DNA of 64,000 nucleotides, from positions 310,001-374,000 of the forward strand of contig NZ_JACHBQ010000001.1 of assembly GCF_014200405.1 (NCBI RefSeq). The letters run 5' to 3'. Source of the stretch: Cryobacterium roopkundense. GTDB taxonomy: Bacteria > Actinomycetota > Actinomycetes > Actinomycetales > Microbacteriaceae. Made by a program: the position numbers and the translations under genes. The stretch's first letter is position 1; each line of letters begins with the position of its first letter. Of this stretch, positions 34,338 to 43,325 are shown in pieces. A model generated the notes under the pieces. It worked only from the letters and a program-made list of their open reading frames with translations. It made no database searches and was not told the DNA's origin.

Positions 34338-35681
34338 CTAGATGCGTTTCGTGCTGCCGCGGCCCAGGCGCACGGGCAGCGCCATGAGGGGCCCCACGAA
34401 GCGTCGCTGCAGCCGGCGCGCGGGGCCCCAGACGTACTGCACAACATACTGGGCCAGGATGGCGCCGGCAGCGAGTGCGAGCGCCACCGCGGCCGCGGTC
34501 AGCAGGTTGAGGAGGCCGTTAATATCGCCGTTCGAGAGTTGCAGCAGCCCGCGGAACAGGATGAGCCCCGGCACGAGCGGCACGAGAGCGGTGACCATGA
34601 TCACGAGGGGCGGGGTTCGCACGATGCGGGCCGCCACGGACGCCGCGAGGCCCACGCCGATGGCGCTCATGCCCGAGGCCCAGACCAGCCCGAGGCCGGC
34701 CAGGTCGCCGATCAGGTAGAGGAACTCGGCGAGGGCGCCCAGCAAGCACACCACCCACCACGCCCGCCACGGCACCTGCACGGCCAGGCTGAAGCCAATG
34801 ACGATCACAACGGATGCCGCAAGAAGCAACGGCAGATCGAGCAGAGTCGGCACCCACCGCGACTGCACGGTGAGATCGAGTCCGAATCGGCTCACGAACA
34901 GGGTGGCGCCAGCGACACCGGTGACGAGGCCGCCGGTAATGAGCACGGCCTCCACCATGCGGGCGGTGCCGGTGAGGTAGAACCCTGAGAGTGTGTCATG
35001 CACCGCGCCGAACGTGGTCACCCCGGCGAGCAGCATGATGATGGTCGCGACCACGACGATGGACGGGTTGACCGTGGGATCGATGATGTGCACGATCGCG
35101 GCGGCGAGTGGCCCCATGGCGCCGCCGACCACGGTCTGGTAGAAGAGGGGAACCTGGCGGTGGTCAAGGGTTGTCGTGATCAGGTCGATGAGGTAGGTCG
35201 CGATGAACGCGGCCATCATGACGACGGGCCCGCCGCCGATCAGTACGGCAGCGCCGGCGCCCACGAGGCTCCACCCCAGACGACGGAAGCGCACGGTCAC
35301 CTGCGGCTTGGAACTCACGATGATGGCCAAGCGCTTCCGCGCCTCGGCGATGTCTACAGGGTGCTCGATGAGTTCGGCGATCAGCTCAGACGTGAGGGTG
35401 AGCTTCGTGTAGTCCAGGGTGCGGTACTTCACGTTACGGCTACGCGTGATGGACTCGTGGGTGGCCTGGTCCTCCTGCGTGAGGGTGATGATCGTGTGCG
35501 TGATGTTCGCCTCGGTGCCCTTGAGCCCGTAGGCACGCGTGAGCGCTTCCATCGCGGCAGTGGCGTCTTCCGCGCCGGCGCCGGCCGTGAAAATGACCTC
35601 CGCGAGGCGCATTGTGAGGTCGAGAACCGCGCGTGTATAGGCGGCGTGATCGAGCGGGATTGCCCCTGTGAGGTCATTCAT
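34338..35681 (-). CDS. thrE: Threonine/serine exporter, fused ThrE type
   Basis: The 447-residue protein has a soluble N-terminal region (about 1-135), where the family has an amphipathic hydrolase-like segment, and about ten membrane helices from 136 onward. It corresponds to the fused DUF1212 plus ThrE2 arrangement of Corynebacterium ThrE, which exports threonine and serine by proton motive force. The segment GAGAEDATAAMEAL near 34-47 is typical. It lies 15 bp downstream of the DUF4349 lipoprotein gene on the same strand, suggesting co-transcription. Export of amino acids or dipeptide breakdown products is the inferred role. Confidence 0.9.
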   Translation of the reverse strand: MNDLTGAIPLDHAAYTRAVLDLTMRLAEVIFTAGAGAEDATAAMEALTRAYGLKGTEANITHTIITLTQEDQATHESITRSRNVKYRTLDYTKLTLTSELIAELIEHPVDIAEARKRLAIIVSSKPQVTVRFRRLGWSLVGAGAAVLIGGGPVVMMAAFIATYLIDLITTTLDHRQVPLFYQTVVGGAMGPLAAAIVHIIDPTVNPSIVVVATIIMLLAGVTTFGAVHDTLSGFYLTGTARMVEAVLITGGLVTGVAGATLFVSRFGLDLTVQSRWVPTLLDLPLLLAASVVIVIGFSLAVQVPWRAWWVVCLLGALAEFLYLIGDLAGLGLVWASGMSAIGVGLAASVAARIVRTPPLVIMVTALVPLVPGLILFRGLLQLSNGDINGLLNLLTAAAVALALAAGAILAQYVVQYVWGPARRLQRRFVGPLMALPVRLGRGSTKRI

Positions 35682-35696
35682 CTGGGCAGGGGGCTA

Positions 35697-36605
35697 TCAG
35701 GAAGAAACGCGATCACTTCCCGAGTTTACGTGACCCTTGCGCCTGCGTGTGAACAGCCGAACTATCAGGAGCACACCGAGCCCGAGAACGGCGATTGCGC
35801 CGATCCACGGGACGGCCACGCCGATGGCCACGACGATCCCGCCGAGGGTTGCCAGGAGGGCGTTCCATCCGGCGACGAGCCCGGCCCAGAAGTCGTCCGG
35901 TGCGCCGGGGGCGACGGTGCCGTCTTCGTAGATTTCCAGCGTGATCGTGGAGAAGTCGATTTGGTCGGCCAGGTAATCGCGCTGGCTGCGCAGAGCCTCG
36001 AGCTCGGCCTGGCGCGTTGACAGGGCGCCCTCGATTGCGATCAGGTCTGTCGTGGTGGTCGCCGTGCTCATGAGGGAGAGCAGACGGTCGACCGAGGTCT
36101 GGAGAGCCGTGATGCGGGCATCGAGGTCTTGGCTCTGCTGCGTCACATCCGTTGCGTTGAGGGAGACGAAATTCACCGTACCGAGCCCCTTGAGTTCGCC
36201 GAGCGTGCGGTCGAGTTCGTCAGAGGGGATGCGCAGGGTGAGGGAAGCGCTCGCCGCCTGAGTATCTGTGGCGGGGGTTTCGTTGCGGCTGTCGACTCGG
36301 CCGTTGGCCCGTTCGGTGATCGTCGCGGCCTCCTGCGCTGTTGTGATCGGGTCGACTGCCGTGATCGACACCGAGCCCGTGGTGACCACGTCGCGGTTCG
36401 CCGTGTTCACCTCGGTCGTGGTGCCGTCGACCGAGAAGTCCGCGGACCTGTCGCCGGCTCCAGGTTCGGTCACGCCAGTGGGGACGCCCTGGCTGTCGGT
36501 GCTGCTGGCGGCTCCGCCGCTGCCCATGGTGCAGCCCGCCAGCAGCAAGCACGTCAGCACGACCGCGGCCAACGTCGCCGGTGTGCGGCCCCGTAAACGA
36601 TTCAT
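35697..36605 (-). CDS. DUF4349 lipoprotein
   Basis: The 302-residue protein starts with a lipoprotein signal: basic MNRLRGR, a hydrophobic core, and the lipobox LLAGC with Cys25. The DUF4349 region (about 70-275) includes a beta part (VVTTGSVSITAVDP), a coiled-coil helix hairpin (about 150-215, LDARITALQTSVDRLL with a following Q/E/R-rich helix) and a C-terminal membrane helix (about 248-285) with an arginine-rich end. The family has no assigned biochemical role. The gene is divergent from the CsbD-like small gene and precedes thrE. Confidence 0.87.
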   Translation of the reverse strand: MNRLRGRTPATLAAVVLTCLLLAGCTMGSGGAASSTDSQGVPTGVTEPGAGDRSADFSVDGTTTEVNTANRDVVTTGSVSITAVDPITTAQEAATITERANGRVDSRNETPATDTQAASASLTLRIPSDELDRTLGELKGLGTVNFVSLNATDVTQQSQDLDARITALQTSVDRLLSLMSTATTTTDLIAIEGALSTRQAELEALRSQRDYLADQIDFSTITLEIYEDGTVAPGAPDDFWAGLVAGWNALLATLGGIVVAIGVAVPWIGAIAVLGLGVLLIVRLFTRRRKGHVNSGSDRVSS

Positions 36606-36762
36606 GTTTCACAGTATTCTCCGTGCCCGCCACTCTGTCTGCCCGATTTCTGGGAGACGCATCACAATTCAGACTCGATTGAGCCGCTCGAAGTAGTGTC
36701 GGGTGATCGGGCCACCATCCACGTGGTCGACGCCATCACAATTCGTTCAGCTGGAGGAATAT

Positions 36763-36963
36763 ATGGGAATCACAGACGACGCCAAGGACGCACTGAGCGC
36801 AACCGGAGAAAAAATCTCACGAGCGGTTGACGATGCCCGTGAGAAGGTCTCCGACAAGGTCGACGAGGCACAGGCCGACGCCAAGGTGAAGCACGCCGAG
36901 GCCGAGCGCGACGCCACCAAGGCCAAGAACGACTACAAGGAAGAGTTGCGCGACCATAATTGA
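36763..36963 (+). CDS. Small hydrophilic helical protein (CsbD/LEA-like)
   Basis: A 66-residue, highly charged protein with Ala/Asp/Glu/Lys repeats (ISRAVDDAREKVSDKVDEAQADAKVKHAEAE-like pattern) and no Cys, Trp or Pro. It is predicted to be one long amphipathic helix similar to stress-associated CsbD or LEA-type proteins. An excellent CTGGAGGA ribosome-binding site precedes the ATG. An 11-bp direct repeat (catcacaattc at 36660 and 36734) lies in its upstream region. The next gene starts 3 bp after the stop. A stress role is inference from composition only. Confidence 0.72.
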   Translation: MGITDDAKDALSATGEKISRAVDDAREKVSDKVDEAQADAKVKHAEAERDATKAKNDYKEELRDHN

Positions 36964-36966
36964 GGT

Positions 36967-37848
36967 ATGACGTGGTGGGCGACGGGCAATCGGCAGAGCC
37001 GACTCCGTCGTCCACCCCTCCTGCACATCGCCGCAGATGAGGGGTCCGGTCCGGTCGTCATTCTCGTGCATGGGATCGCGTCGTCGTCGGTGACATTCCA
37101 GGAGGTCATTCCCCTCCTGACGCCCCGGCACCGCGTGATCGCCATCGATATTCTGGGTTTCGGGCAATCGCCCGCTCCGGACGGTTGCGAGTACCTGCTC
37201 GAGGATCATGTTTCCTCGCTCGCCGTCACGATCCGCTCTCTTGATTTGCGAGAGCCGTTCGTTCTGGTGGGCCACTCCCTCGGGAGCCTGATCGGCACCC
37301 GCTACGCCGCGCTCAACCGCCGCGGCACCCTGCGGGGCCTCTGGAATCGACTCACTCGCCACGGCGGCGTCTCCAGGGTCGTGCTCGTGGGACCGCCGGT
37401 CTACCTCTCACCCCAAGACATCGGTGATCCGCGCGTGCGTGCCCGGGTGGCCGCGTACCTGCGTGCCTACGACTACCTGCGCACGAACAAGGACTTCACC
37501 CTCGCCAACGCCGGCATCATCTCCCGGCTGCTGCCCAAGGGAATCTTCGAGATCACCACGGACAACTGGACGCCATTCGTCAAGTCCCTCGAGCACTGCA
37601 TCGAATCGCAGACCGTGGTGAGCGACATCGCGAGCCTGCACGTGCCGATCGACGTGATCTACGGCGCGCTCGACCAGTTCATCGCACCGGGCAGCATGAC
37701 AGTGATCGAGCGGATGCGCCACGTCACCATGCACCGCGTCGAGGCCAACGACCACATCATTCGACGGGGCCTCGCACGCGTGCTCGTGCGGGTCATCGAA
37801 GCGGATGGCGCGGCGCCCGCCGAGCCCGCCGCATCCGGATCTCGCTGA
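36967..37848 (+). CDS. Alpha/beta-hydrolase fold protein
   Basis: The protein has 293 residues. The oxyanion loop VHGIASSS (34-41) and the nucleophile elbow GHSLGS with Ser104 are clear. The acid is probably Asp in YGALDQF near residue 237, and the base His is in ANDHIIRR near 261. The cap region between about 120 and 205 contains LRAYDYLRTNKDF. The substrate cannot be predicted: esterases, epoxide hydrolases and C-C hydrolases share this layout. It follows the CsbD-like gene by only 3 bp and is probably co-transcribed. Confidence 0.85.
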   Translation: MTWWATGNRQSRLRRPPLLHIAADEGSGPVVILVHGIASSSVTFQEVIPLLTPRHRVIAIDILGFGQSPAPDGCEYLLEDHVSSLAVTIRSLDLREPFVLVGHSLGSLIGTRYAALNRRGTLRGLWNRLTRHGGVSRVVLVGPPVYLSPQDIGDPRVRARVAAYLRAYDYLRTNKDFTLANAGIISRLLPKGIFEITTDNWTPFVKSLEHCIESQTVVSDIASLHVPIDVIYGALDQFIAPGSMTVIERMRHVTMHRVEANDHIIRRGLARVLVRVIEADGAAPAEPAASGSR

Positions 37849-37865
37849 CATCAGCTGGTGATTTT

Positions 37866-38159
37866 CTACGGGTCGGAGAGATACCCGGTTGCGGGGTCGA
37901 TCCCCGCGAGGAAGTCACGGATAGCGTCCACGTGCCGTTCAGGACTGCGCGGCCCCCGGCCGCCGGATTCGCTGAACCCATAGCCGTCATTGGGCCCCGA
38001 GATCCAGTCATAGTGCGTCGAACCATCGTTGTCGCGCGTGCGCACAAAGAAAGTCTCGCCATCCACTGTGACGGTCCCGAGTTGTGTGTAGGTGTCAGCG
38101 TCCGGTGGCGCAGGGGCATAGAACCCGCCCGCGCCCGTGGGGTTGCGATCGCTCTCCAT
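37866..38159 (-). CDS. Hypothetical protein, 97 residues
   Basis: A small protein with MESDRNPTGAGGFYAPAPPDADTY at the start, a beta-like core (GTVTVDGETFFVRTRDNDG) and a Gly/Ser/Pro/Arg segment. The ATG at 38159 is preferred because GGGTGGA sits about 5 bases upstream; an in-frame GTG at 38189, 2 bp after the LLM gene stop, is the alternative. The YDWISGPNDGYGF segment resembles short actinobacterial proteins of unknown function. It is downstream of the LLM oxidoreductase gene on the same strand. Confidence 0.65.
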   Translation of the reverse strand: MESDRNPTGAGGFYAPAPPDADTYTQLGTVTVDGETFFVRTRDNDGSTHYDWISGPNDGYGFSESGGRGPRSPERHVDAIRDFLAGIDPATGYLSDP

Positions 38160-38191
38160 GCGTTCCACCCTATCGGCGGCCTGGGCCACTG

Positions 38192-39211
38192 CTAGCGCCA
38201 GCCGAGGGCGGGGGCGACCTGCTGCACGATCGTGCCGAGCAGGTGCGCGTTGTAGTCCACGCCGAGCTGGTTGGGGATGGTGACGAGCACGGTGTCGGCG
38301 GCGTGCACCGCGGCATCCGTTTCGAGTTGCGTCACGATGGCGGCGGGCTCGCCCACGTAACTCTTGCCGAAGCGGGCGAGGCCGCCGTCGAGGTGACCTA
38401 CCTGGTCCTCGCTGCCGGCCTCCGCCGCGCGGCCGAAGTAGGCACGGTCGAGGTCGTTGACGATGGGCATGATGCTGCGGCTCACCGAGACCCGCGGAGT
38501 ACCGGCGTGCCCGGCGTCGGTCCAGGCCTGCCGGTAGATGCTGATTTGTTCGGCCTGCAGGTCACCGAACGCCACACCGGTGTCTTCGGTGAGCAGGGTC
38601 GAGCTCATCAGGTTCATGCCCTGTTCGCCGACCCACTTGGCCGTCTTGCGGGTGCCGGCGCCCCACCAGATGCGCCCGCTCAGCCCGGGGGACTGCGGTT
38701 CGATGGCGAGGAGGCGGGAGTGGCCGGTCATCTGCGGGTTAGCCGCGGCCATTCCGGATCCGCCGATGGCGGCGCGGAAGACGGCCGTGCGGTCGCGGGC
38801 GTCATCGGCATCGGTACGGCCCACTGCGGGTACATACCCGAAGGCTTCGTAGCCGCGCAGCGCAGTCTCGGGCGACCCGCGGCTGAGGCCGAGCTGCAGG
38901 CGGCCGTTGCTGATGAGGTCGGTGATCGCCGCCTCCTCGGCCATGTACAGGGGATTTTCGTAGCGCATGTCGATAACGCCGGTGCCGAGTTCGATGCGGC
39001 TGGTGCGCGCGGCCATCGCCGCGAGCAGCGGGAACGGCGACGCAAACTGGCGCGCGAAGTGGTGCACCCTCAGGTAGGCACCGTCGATGCCGAGTTCTTC
39101 GGCCGCCACGGCGAGCTCGATGGCCTGCAGCAGTGCGTCGCTCGCGGTGCGGGCCGCCGAGCCGGGCACGGGCTGGTAATGGCCGAAAGAGAGAAATCCG
39201 ATGCGCTTCAT
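38192..39211 (-). CDS. LLM-class flavin-dependent oxidoreductase
   Basis: This 339-residue TIM-barrel protein belongs to the luciferase-like monooxygenase family. Signatures include FLSFGHYQPVPG at the start, YLRVHHFARQFASPFPLLAAMAARTSRIELGTGV (about 46-78, strand 3 of the barrel) and GRLQLGLSRG. It binds FMN or F420; F420 is plausible in an actinobacterium, but the choice cannot be made from sequence by eye. The substrate is unknown. It is upstream of a small hypothetical gene on the same strand and divergent from a small membrane protein gene 209 bp away. Confidence 0.87.
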   Translation of the reverse strand: MKRIGFLSFGHYQPVPGSAARTASDALLQAIELAVAAEELGIDGAYLRVHHFARQFASPFPLLAAMAARTSRIELGTGVIDMRYENPLYMAEEAAITDLISNGRLQLGLSRGSPETALRGYEAFGYVPAVGRTDADDARDRTAVFRAAIGGSGMAAANPQMTGHSRLLAIEPQSPGLSGRIWWGAGTRKTAKWVGEQGMNLMSSTLLTEDTGVAFGDLQAEQISIYRQAWTDAGHAGTPRVSVSRSIMPIVNDLDRAYFGRAAEAGSEDQVGHLDGGLARFGKSYVGEPAAIVTQLETDAAVHAADTVLVTIPNQLGVDYNAHLLGTIVQQVAPALGWR

Positions 39212-39420
39212 GCTGGCTGTAGCGTGCGCGGGGCCCGCCTATTCCCGGGCTGGGGCGCCGTGTTGCCGTGGCGAATTCAGGAAAACCACGCCGGGCTGGC
39301 CTGGCTGCCCCCTGAGCTGCGGCAGGTGGCATCCGCAGCGGAGGATCTCCTGATTTAGCCACGCGCGGGTCCGCGAGGTGAGGCTACGATCGGGGCACCG
39401 TCGCACACAGGGGAGAGCGG

Positions 39421-39837
39421 ATGCCGACTCGCATCGAATCAGCGCAGGGCAAGGCCGGCTACGTCATTGTGGGACTTGTTTTCGGCGTATTTGCGGCGAT
39501 GGCCCTCGCCGTCACCGTGGAGGGGCCCGCAGCATCCTTGGGTTGGGGGATCTACCTGCTGGTCTGGGTCGGCCTCGCCGCGCGCACGTTTCGGGGAGAC
39601 AACGAGTCTCTCGCTGCTCCGCGCGCATGGTGGCGCATGACGGCCAGGCCGCCGAGCGGCTTCGTTTTGGCGACGGTCTTTGTGGCCCAGGCGTATCTCG
39701 CCATCACGTCCGGCCGGAGGCCCGACGACGGCTCGGCTCTGGCAGTCGCGGCGCTGAACGCGCTGATCGCGGTGGCCTACCTGCACTCGTCGGTCCGGCT
39801 GCGCGCCGCCGCCGAATCGACCGGCGCGGGCGCGTAG
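39421..39837 (+). CDS. Small integral membrane protein, 138 residues
   Basis: There are four predicted membrane helices (about 13-33, 40-58, 80-97 and 103-122) separated by short polar loops. No motif or named domain is recognised. It starts at ATG 39421 just after a GGGGAGAG purine-rich site. The stop lies 1 bp from the stop of the convergent SDR gene, so the two are tightly packed tail to tail. No function is proposed. Confidence 0.75.
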   Translation: MPTRIESAQGKAGYVIVGLVFGVFAAMALAVTVEGPAASLGWGIYLLVWVGLAARTFRGDNESLAAPRAWWRMTARPPSGFVLATVFVAQAYLAITSGRRPDDGSALAVAALNALIAVAYLHSSVRLRAAAESTGAGA

Positions 39838-39838
39838 T

Positions 39839-40792
39839 TCAGGCCGGAACGGCGCTGGGGAATGCTGCCGTCGTGAGCTGCTCCGACACGCGCCACAGTC
39901 GTTCTGCGTCGGCATCGTTGAGCGCGCGTACGGGCAGGCGTGCAGGTGAGGGGCCACCGGTGAGCTCGCCGAACCCGTCGGGCCCGTAGTAGCCGCCGCC
40001 GGCCGCCTGTGGACTCGTTGCCGCGAAGAGTGCGGGCAGGATTCCCTGGGGAATCTGCTGCCACAACCAGCCGATGCGCTGGGTCGCCTCGGTGATGGTG
40101 AGCATGGCCTTGGCCGAGGCCCCGCCGTGGGTCGGGCCGGTGATCTGCAGGTTGGTGACCGTGGCGCCGGGATGCGCGGCCACGCTGCGGATACCCCAGC
40201 CCGCCGCGACGCTGCGACGATTGAGTTCGCGGGCGAACATAAGCGTCGCGAGCTTGGACAGCCCGTAGGCGCGGGTCGGCCGGTAGTTCTTGCCTTGCAG
40301 ATCGTCGAAGTCCAGGCGTCCGGTGCGGGCGATCAAGCTGCTCAGGCTCACGACGCGCGCGTCGCCGGCCGCCTGCAGCAGCGGCAGCAGATGCGCGGTC
40401 AGCGCAAAGTGGCCGAGGTGATTACTGCCGAACTGCAGCTCGAAGCCGTCTTCGGTCACATCGCGCTTCGGCGTCATCATGATGCCCGCATTGTTGATGA
40501 GGATGTCAATCGGTCGCCCCTCGGCAGCGAGCTGCTCGCCGAGCGCGGTGACCGTCTTCAGCGACGCGAGGTCGAGATGGCGGATGCTGAGCTTCGCACC
40601 CGGCACCTGCGCGAGGATGCGCTCGATCGCTGCCTCACCCTTTGCCTGGTTGCGAATGGCGAGGATCACCTCGGCGCCCGCCTTCGCAAGCCGGCCGGTG
40701 AGGCCGAAGCCGAGGCCGCTGTTGGCGCCGGTGACGACGGCCAGTTTTCCGGTGAGGTCTGGGACCACGATGTCCGCCAGCTCGCGTGCCAT
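39839..40792 (-). CDS. Short-chain dehydrogenase/reductase
   Basis: The protein has 317 residues. The nucleotide-binding TGANSGLG (21-28) and NNAGIM, the catalytic Ser in SLSSL and YGLSK with Tyr-x3-Lys are all present. The long C-terminal region and the [11 protein letters not shown] segment place it among WW-domain oxidoreductase or protochlorophyllide reductase-like SDRs. It probably uses NADP(H), since ILAIRN places an Arg after strand 2. The substrate is unknown. A 12-bp perfect palindrome (tcgaccggtcga, 40836-40847) is present 45 bp upstream. Confidence 0.9.
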   Translation of the reverse strand: MARELADIVVPDLTGKLAVVTGANSGLGFGLTGRLAKAGAEVILAIRNQAKGEAAIERILAQVPGAKLSIRHLDLASLKTVTALGEQLAAEGRPIDILINNAGIMMTPKRDVTEDGFELQFGSNHLGHFALTAHLLPLLQAAGDARVVSLSSLIARTGRLDFDDLQGKNYRPTRAYGLSKLATLMFARELNRRSVAAGWGIRSVAAHPGATVTNLQITGPTHGGASAKAMLTITEATQRIGWLWQQIPQGILPALFAATSPQAAGGGYYGPDGFGELTGGPSPARLPVRALNDADAERLWRVSEQLTTAAFPSAVPA

Positions 40793-40955
40793 GAGTTCTC
40801 CCGTATTCGTTTGGTGTGTCGACTATCCAACTCTCTCGACCGGTCGAAGTCGAACTCGCGCGGCATATTCACGGCTGCGTGGTTCGGCGGTTCTGCCCTG
40901 GGCCGGATGGGGCGCGGCCGGAGGGCCTCTGCTTGGCGGGCCGTAGGATTCAGCC

Positions 40956-41108
40956 ATGGATGGTTCAGTGGTGACGACAGGTGCGCTGGCGGTTGTGAGT
41001 GCGGCCGGGGGCTTCTACGTTTTTTACCTCGTGGTGCGCGCGGCGGTGCGGGACGGCATCGTGCAGGCGAGGGAAGACAAACCGGAAGAAGGCACCGGGC
41101 CGGCGTAA
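40956..41108 (+). CDS. Small single-helix membrane protein, 50 residues
   Basis: The ORF from ATG 40956 encodes MDGSVVTTGALAVVSAAGG, then a hydrophobic stretch ending FYVFYLVVRAAVRDG (helix about 5-28), and a charged tail with KPEEGTGP. It looks like a genuine tiny membrane protein with a cytoplasmic acidic end. No family is recognised and no convincing ribosome-binding site is seen, so confidence is moderate. It sits between the divergent SDR gene and the aldo/keto reductase. Confidence 0.5.
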   Translation: MDGSVVTTGALAVVSAAGGFYVFYLVVRAAVRDGIVQAREDKPEEGTGPA

Positions 41109-41192
41109 AAATCTCGCCGGTGTGAACGATTGAGGTCCTTTACACTCAGGTTCACTGCGACTCAGTGGGGCGCAGAATAATAAACTTGCTGC

Positions 41193-42179
41193 ATGCAGAC
41201 AAGAATCCTGGGACGTACCGGCCGCGCAGTCTCCGTGATGGGCCTGGGTACCTGGCAGCTCGGCGGAGATTGGGGAGCCGTCACTGATGCTGATGCGCTC
41301 GGCGTGCTCGCGGCATCCGTTGACGCCGGCGTCACCTTCTTCGACACCGCCGACGTCTACGGTGACGGGCGCAGTGAGCGTCTGATCGGGGATTTTCTTG
41401 CCAATGACGCGCAAGGTGAAGAGATCACCGTGGCCACGAAGATGGGGCGTCGACTGGCTCAGGTGCCGGAGAACTACGTTCTCGCGAACTTTCGAGAGTG
41501 GACAGACCGCTCACGCCGCAACTTGCGCACCGAAACGCTCGACCTCGTGCAGGTGCACTGCCCGCCGAGCGCCGTGCTGGAATCCGACGAGGTGTACGAC
41601 GCCCTCGACACCCTGGTGGCCGAGCAGGTGATCGAGAGCTACGGTGTGAGCGTGGAGACGTGCGAGCAGGCGCTCGCCGCCATCGCGCGGCCCGGCGTGG
41701 CCACCGTACAGATCGTGTTCAATGCGTTCAGGCTCAAGCCGCTCGACGCCGTGGTGCCGGCGGCCCGCGAAGCCGGAGTGGGCATTATTGCCCGGGTTCC
41801 GCTCGCGAGTGGCCTGCTCACCGGCAAGTACACGACCGCCACCGTGTTTGCGGAGTCCGATCACCGCAACTTCAACCGCGACGGCAGCCACTTCGACGTG
41901 GGAGAGACCTTCTCGGGCGTGGACTTCGAGGTAGGGCTGCAGGCGGCCACGGAGTTCGCTGCGCTCGCGCCCGCCGGAGTCACCGCCACACAGGCAGCCT
42001 TGTCGTGGGTCGCGCAGATCGATGGCGTAAGCGCCGTGATCCCTGGCGCGCGTTCGGTGGCGCAGGCGCAGGGCAACGCGACCGCCGGGGTGGCCGAGGA
42101 ACTCAGCCTCGAGTTCAACGAGGGCGTGCAGGACATCTACGACCGCTTACTGCGCGACGCGATCCACCCGCGCTGGTAG
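41193..42179 (+). CDS. Aldo/keto reductase (AKR12/13-like)
   Basis: This 328-residue TIM barrel starts with MQTRILGRTGRAVSVMGLGTW, typical of the voltage-channel-beta/oxidoreductase branch. The catalytic tetrad is Asp51 (FFDTADVYG), Tyr56, Lys83 (ATKMG) and His122 (VQVHCPP). It would reduce aldehydes or ketones with NADPH. It stands alone on the + strand; a GC-rich repeat follows. It is not closely related to the two AKR5-type genes at 42337 and 59109. Confidence 0.92.
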   Translation: MQTRILGRTGRAVSVMGLGTWQLGGDWGAVTDADALGVLAASVDAGVTFFDTADVYGDGRSERLIGDFLANDAQGEEITVATKMGRRLAQVPENYVLANFREWTDRSRRNLRTETLDLVQVHCPPSAVLESDEVYDALDTLVAEQVIESYGVSVETCEQALAAIARPGVATVQIVFNAFRLKPLDAVVPAAREAGVGIIARVPLASGLLTGKYTTATVFAESDHRNFNRDGSHFDVGETFSGVDFEVGLQAATEFAALAPAGVTATQAALSWVAQIDGVSAVIPGARSVAQAQGNATAGVAEELSLEFNEGVQDIYDRLLRDAIHPRW

Positions 42180-42335
42180 CCGGCGGCGCGCGCCCCTGTG
42201 GCCGCGCGCTGCCGCTGTGGCGGCCGCGCCACGCGGTAGCGGCGCGTGCGTCATACCGGCGCGCCGCTGCGGCCGCATGCTGCCGCTGTGGCGGCAGCGG
42301 GCCGCGATAGCGGCGCGGATGCCCGCACCGCTGGG
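42180..42335. repeat. GC-rich intergenic repeat between convergent aldo/keto reductase genes
   Basis: The gap is composed of imperfect inverted and direct units such as gccgctgtggcgg, occurring twice (about 42211 and 42281), with ggtagcggcgcg and gatagcggcgcg between. It can form several strong hairpins and probably terminates both genes. The words are shared with the array at 4190-4330. Confidence 0.7.
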
Positions 42336-42336
42336 G

Positions 42337-43161
42337 TCAGCCCAGGTCGTCGGGGTCCTTGCCGGTGCGCTCGCCGGAGTCGAGCGCCGCGATCGCGGTC
42401 AGGTCGGCGGCGTCCAGCACAAAGTCGAACACGTCGATGTTGTCGCGGATGCGCTGCGGCGTCACTGACTTGGGAATCACCACGTTGCCCAGCTGCAGGT
42501 GCCACCGGATGACGACCTGCGCCGCGGACTTGCCGTAACGTGCCCCGATGCCGTCGAGCGTCTCGTTACCGATCGCGCGACCGCGGGCGAGCGGCGACCA
42601 GGCCTCGGTGAGGATGCCGTGGCCCGCGTCGTACTCCCTCACATCGGCCTGCTGCAGCCACGGGTGCAGCTCTACCTGGTTGATCGCCGGCACGACCGCG
42701 GTCTCGGCGAGCAGGCGGTCGAGGTGGTGCGTGTGGAAATTCGACACTCCGATCGAGCGTGCGCGGCCGTCGGCGCGCAGGGTCTCGAGGGCCCGGTAGG
42801 TGTCGACGTACCGGTCCTGCCGCGGGGCCGGCCAGTGGATGAGGTACAGGTCCACGTAGTCGAGGCCGAGCTTGCCGAGGCTCTCGTCGAACGCGCGCAG
42901 GGTCTGGTCGTAGCCGTGCTGGTCGTTCCAGACCTTGGTCGTGACGAAGACATCCTCCCGGGGGAGACCGGCGCGGGAGAGGCCAACGCCCACGCCCTTC
43001 TCGTTCTCGTAGAGTGCGGCGGTGTCCACACGTCGGTAGCCGGCCTCGAGGGCCACGGCCACGGCATCCGCTGCGAGATCGTCGGCGATCTTGTAGACGC
43101 CGAGGCCGAGCTGTGGGATCGAGTGTCCGTCGTTGAGAGCAAGGAGCGGGGAAGAAGTCAT
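42337..43161 (-). CDS. AKR5-type aldo/keto reductase (2,5-diketo-D-gluconate reductase family)
   Basis: The 274-residue protein has the start LNDGHSIPQLGLGVYKI, and the tetrad Asp46, Tyr51, Lys76 and His109 (DLYLIHWP), with IPKSVTPQRI near the NADPH site, all typical of the AKR5 branch. The ATG at 43161 is chosen; a longer frame upstream has no family similarity. The substrate could be diketogluconate, methylglyoxal or other small carbonyls. A paralogue of very similar length is at 59109. It converges with the other reductase across the GC-rich repeat. Confidence 0.92.
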   Translation of the reverse strand: MTSSPLLALNDGHSIPQLGLGVYKIADDLAADAVAVALEAGYRRVDTAALYENEKGVGVGLSRAGLPREDVFVTTKVWNDQHGYDQTLRAFDESLGKLGLDYVDLYLIHWPAPRQDRYVDTYRALETLRADGRARSIGVSNFHTHHLDRLLAETAVVPAINQVELHPWLQQADVREYDAGHGILTEAWSPLARGRAIGNETLDGIGARYGKSAAQVVIRWHLQLGNVVIPKSVTPQRIRDNIDVFDFVLDAADLTAIAALDSGERTGKDPDDLG

Positions 43162-43325
43162 TCTCCTATTTAACCCGGTCGGCGTCGTGGCCAATGCAGG
43201 CTATCCGAGCCCTGTTGCCGGTCGGTGCCCCACAGGCACCGGCGGGGCCGGCCCGTCTCGCTTAGATTTCCTGAACTGACCACAGGGCTGCGGGTCGAAC
43301 GGGGGAGCGGATGCCCCGGCGCGTT

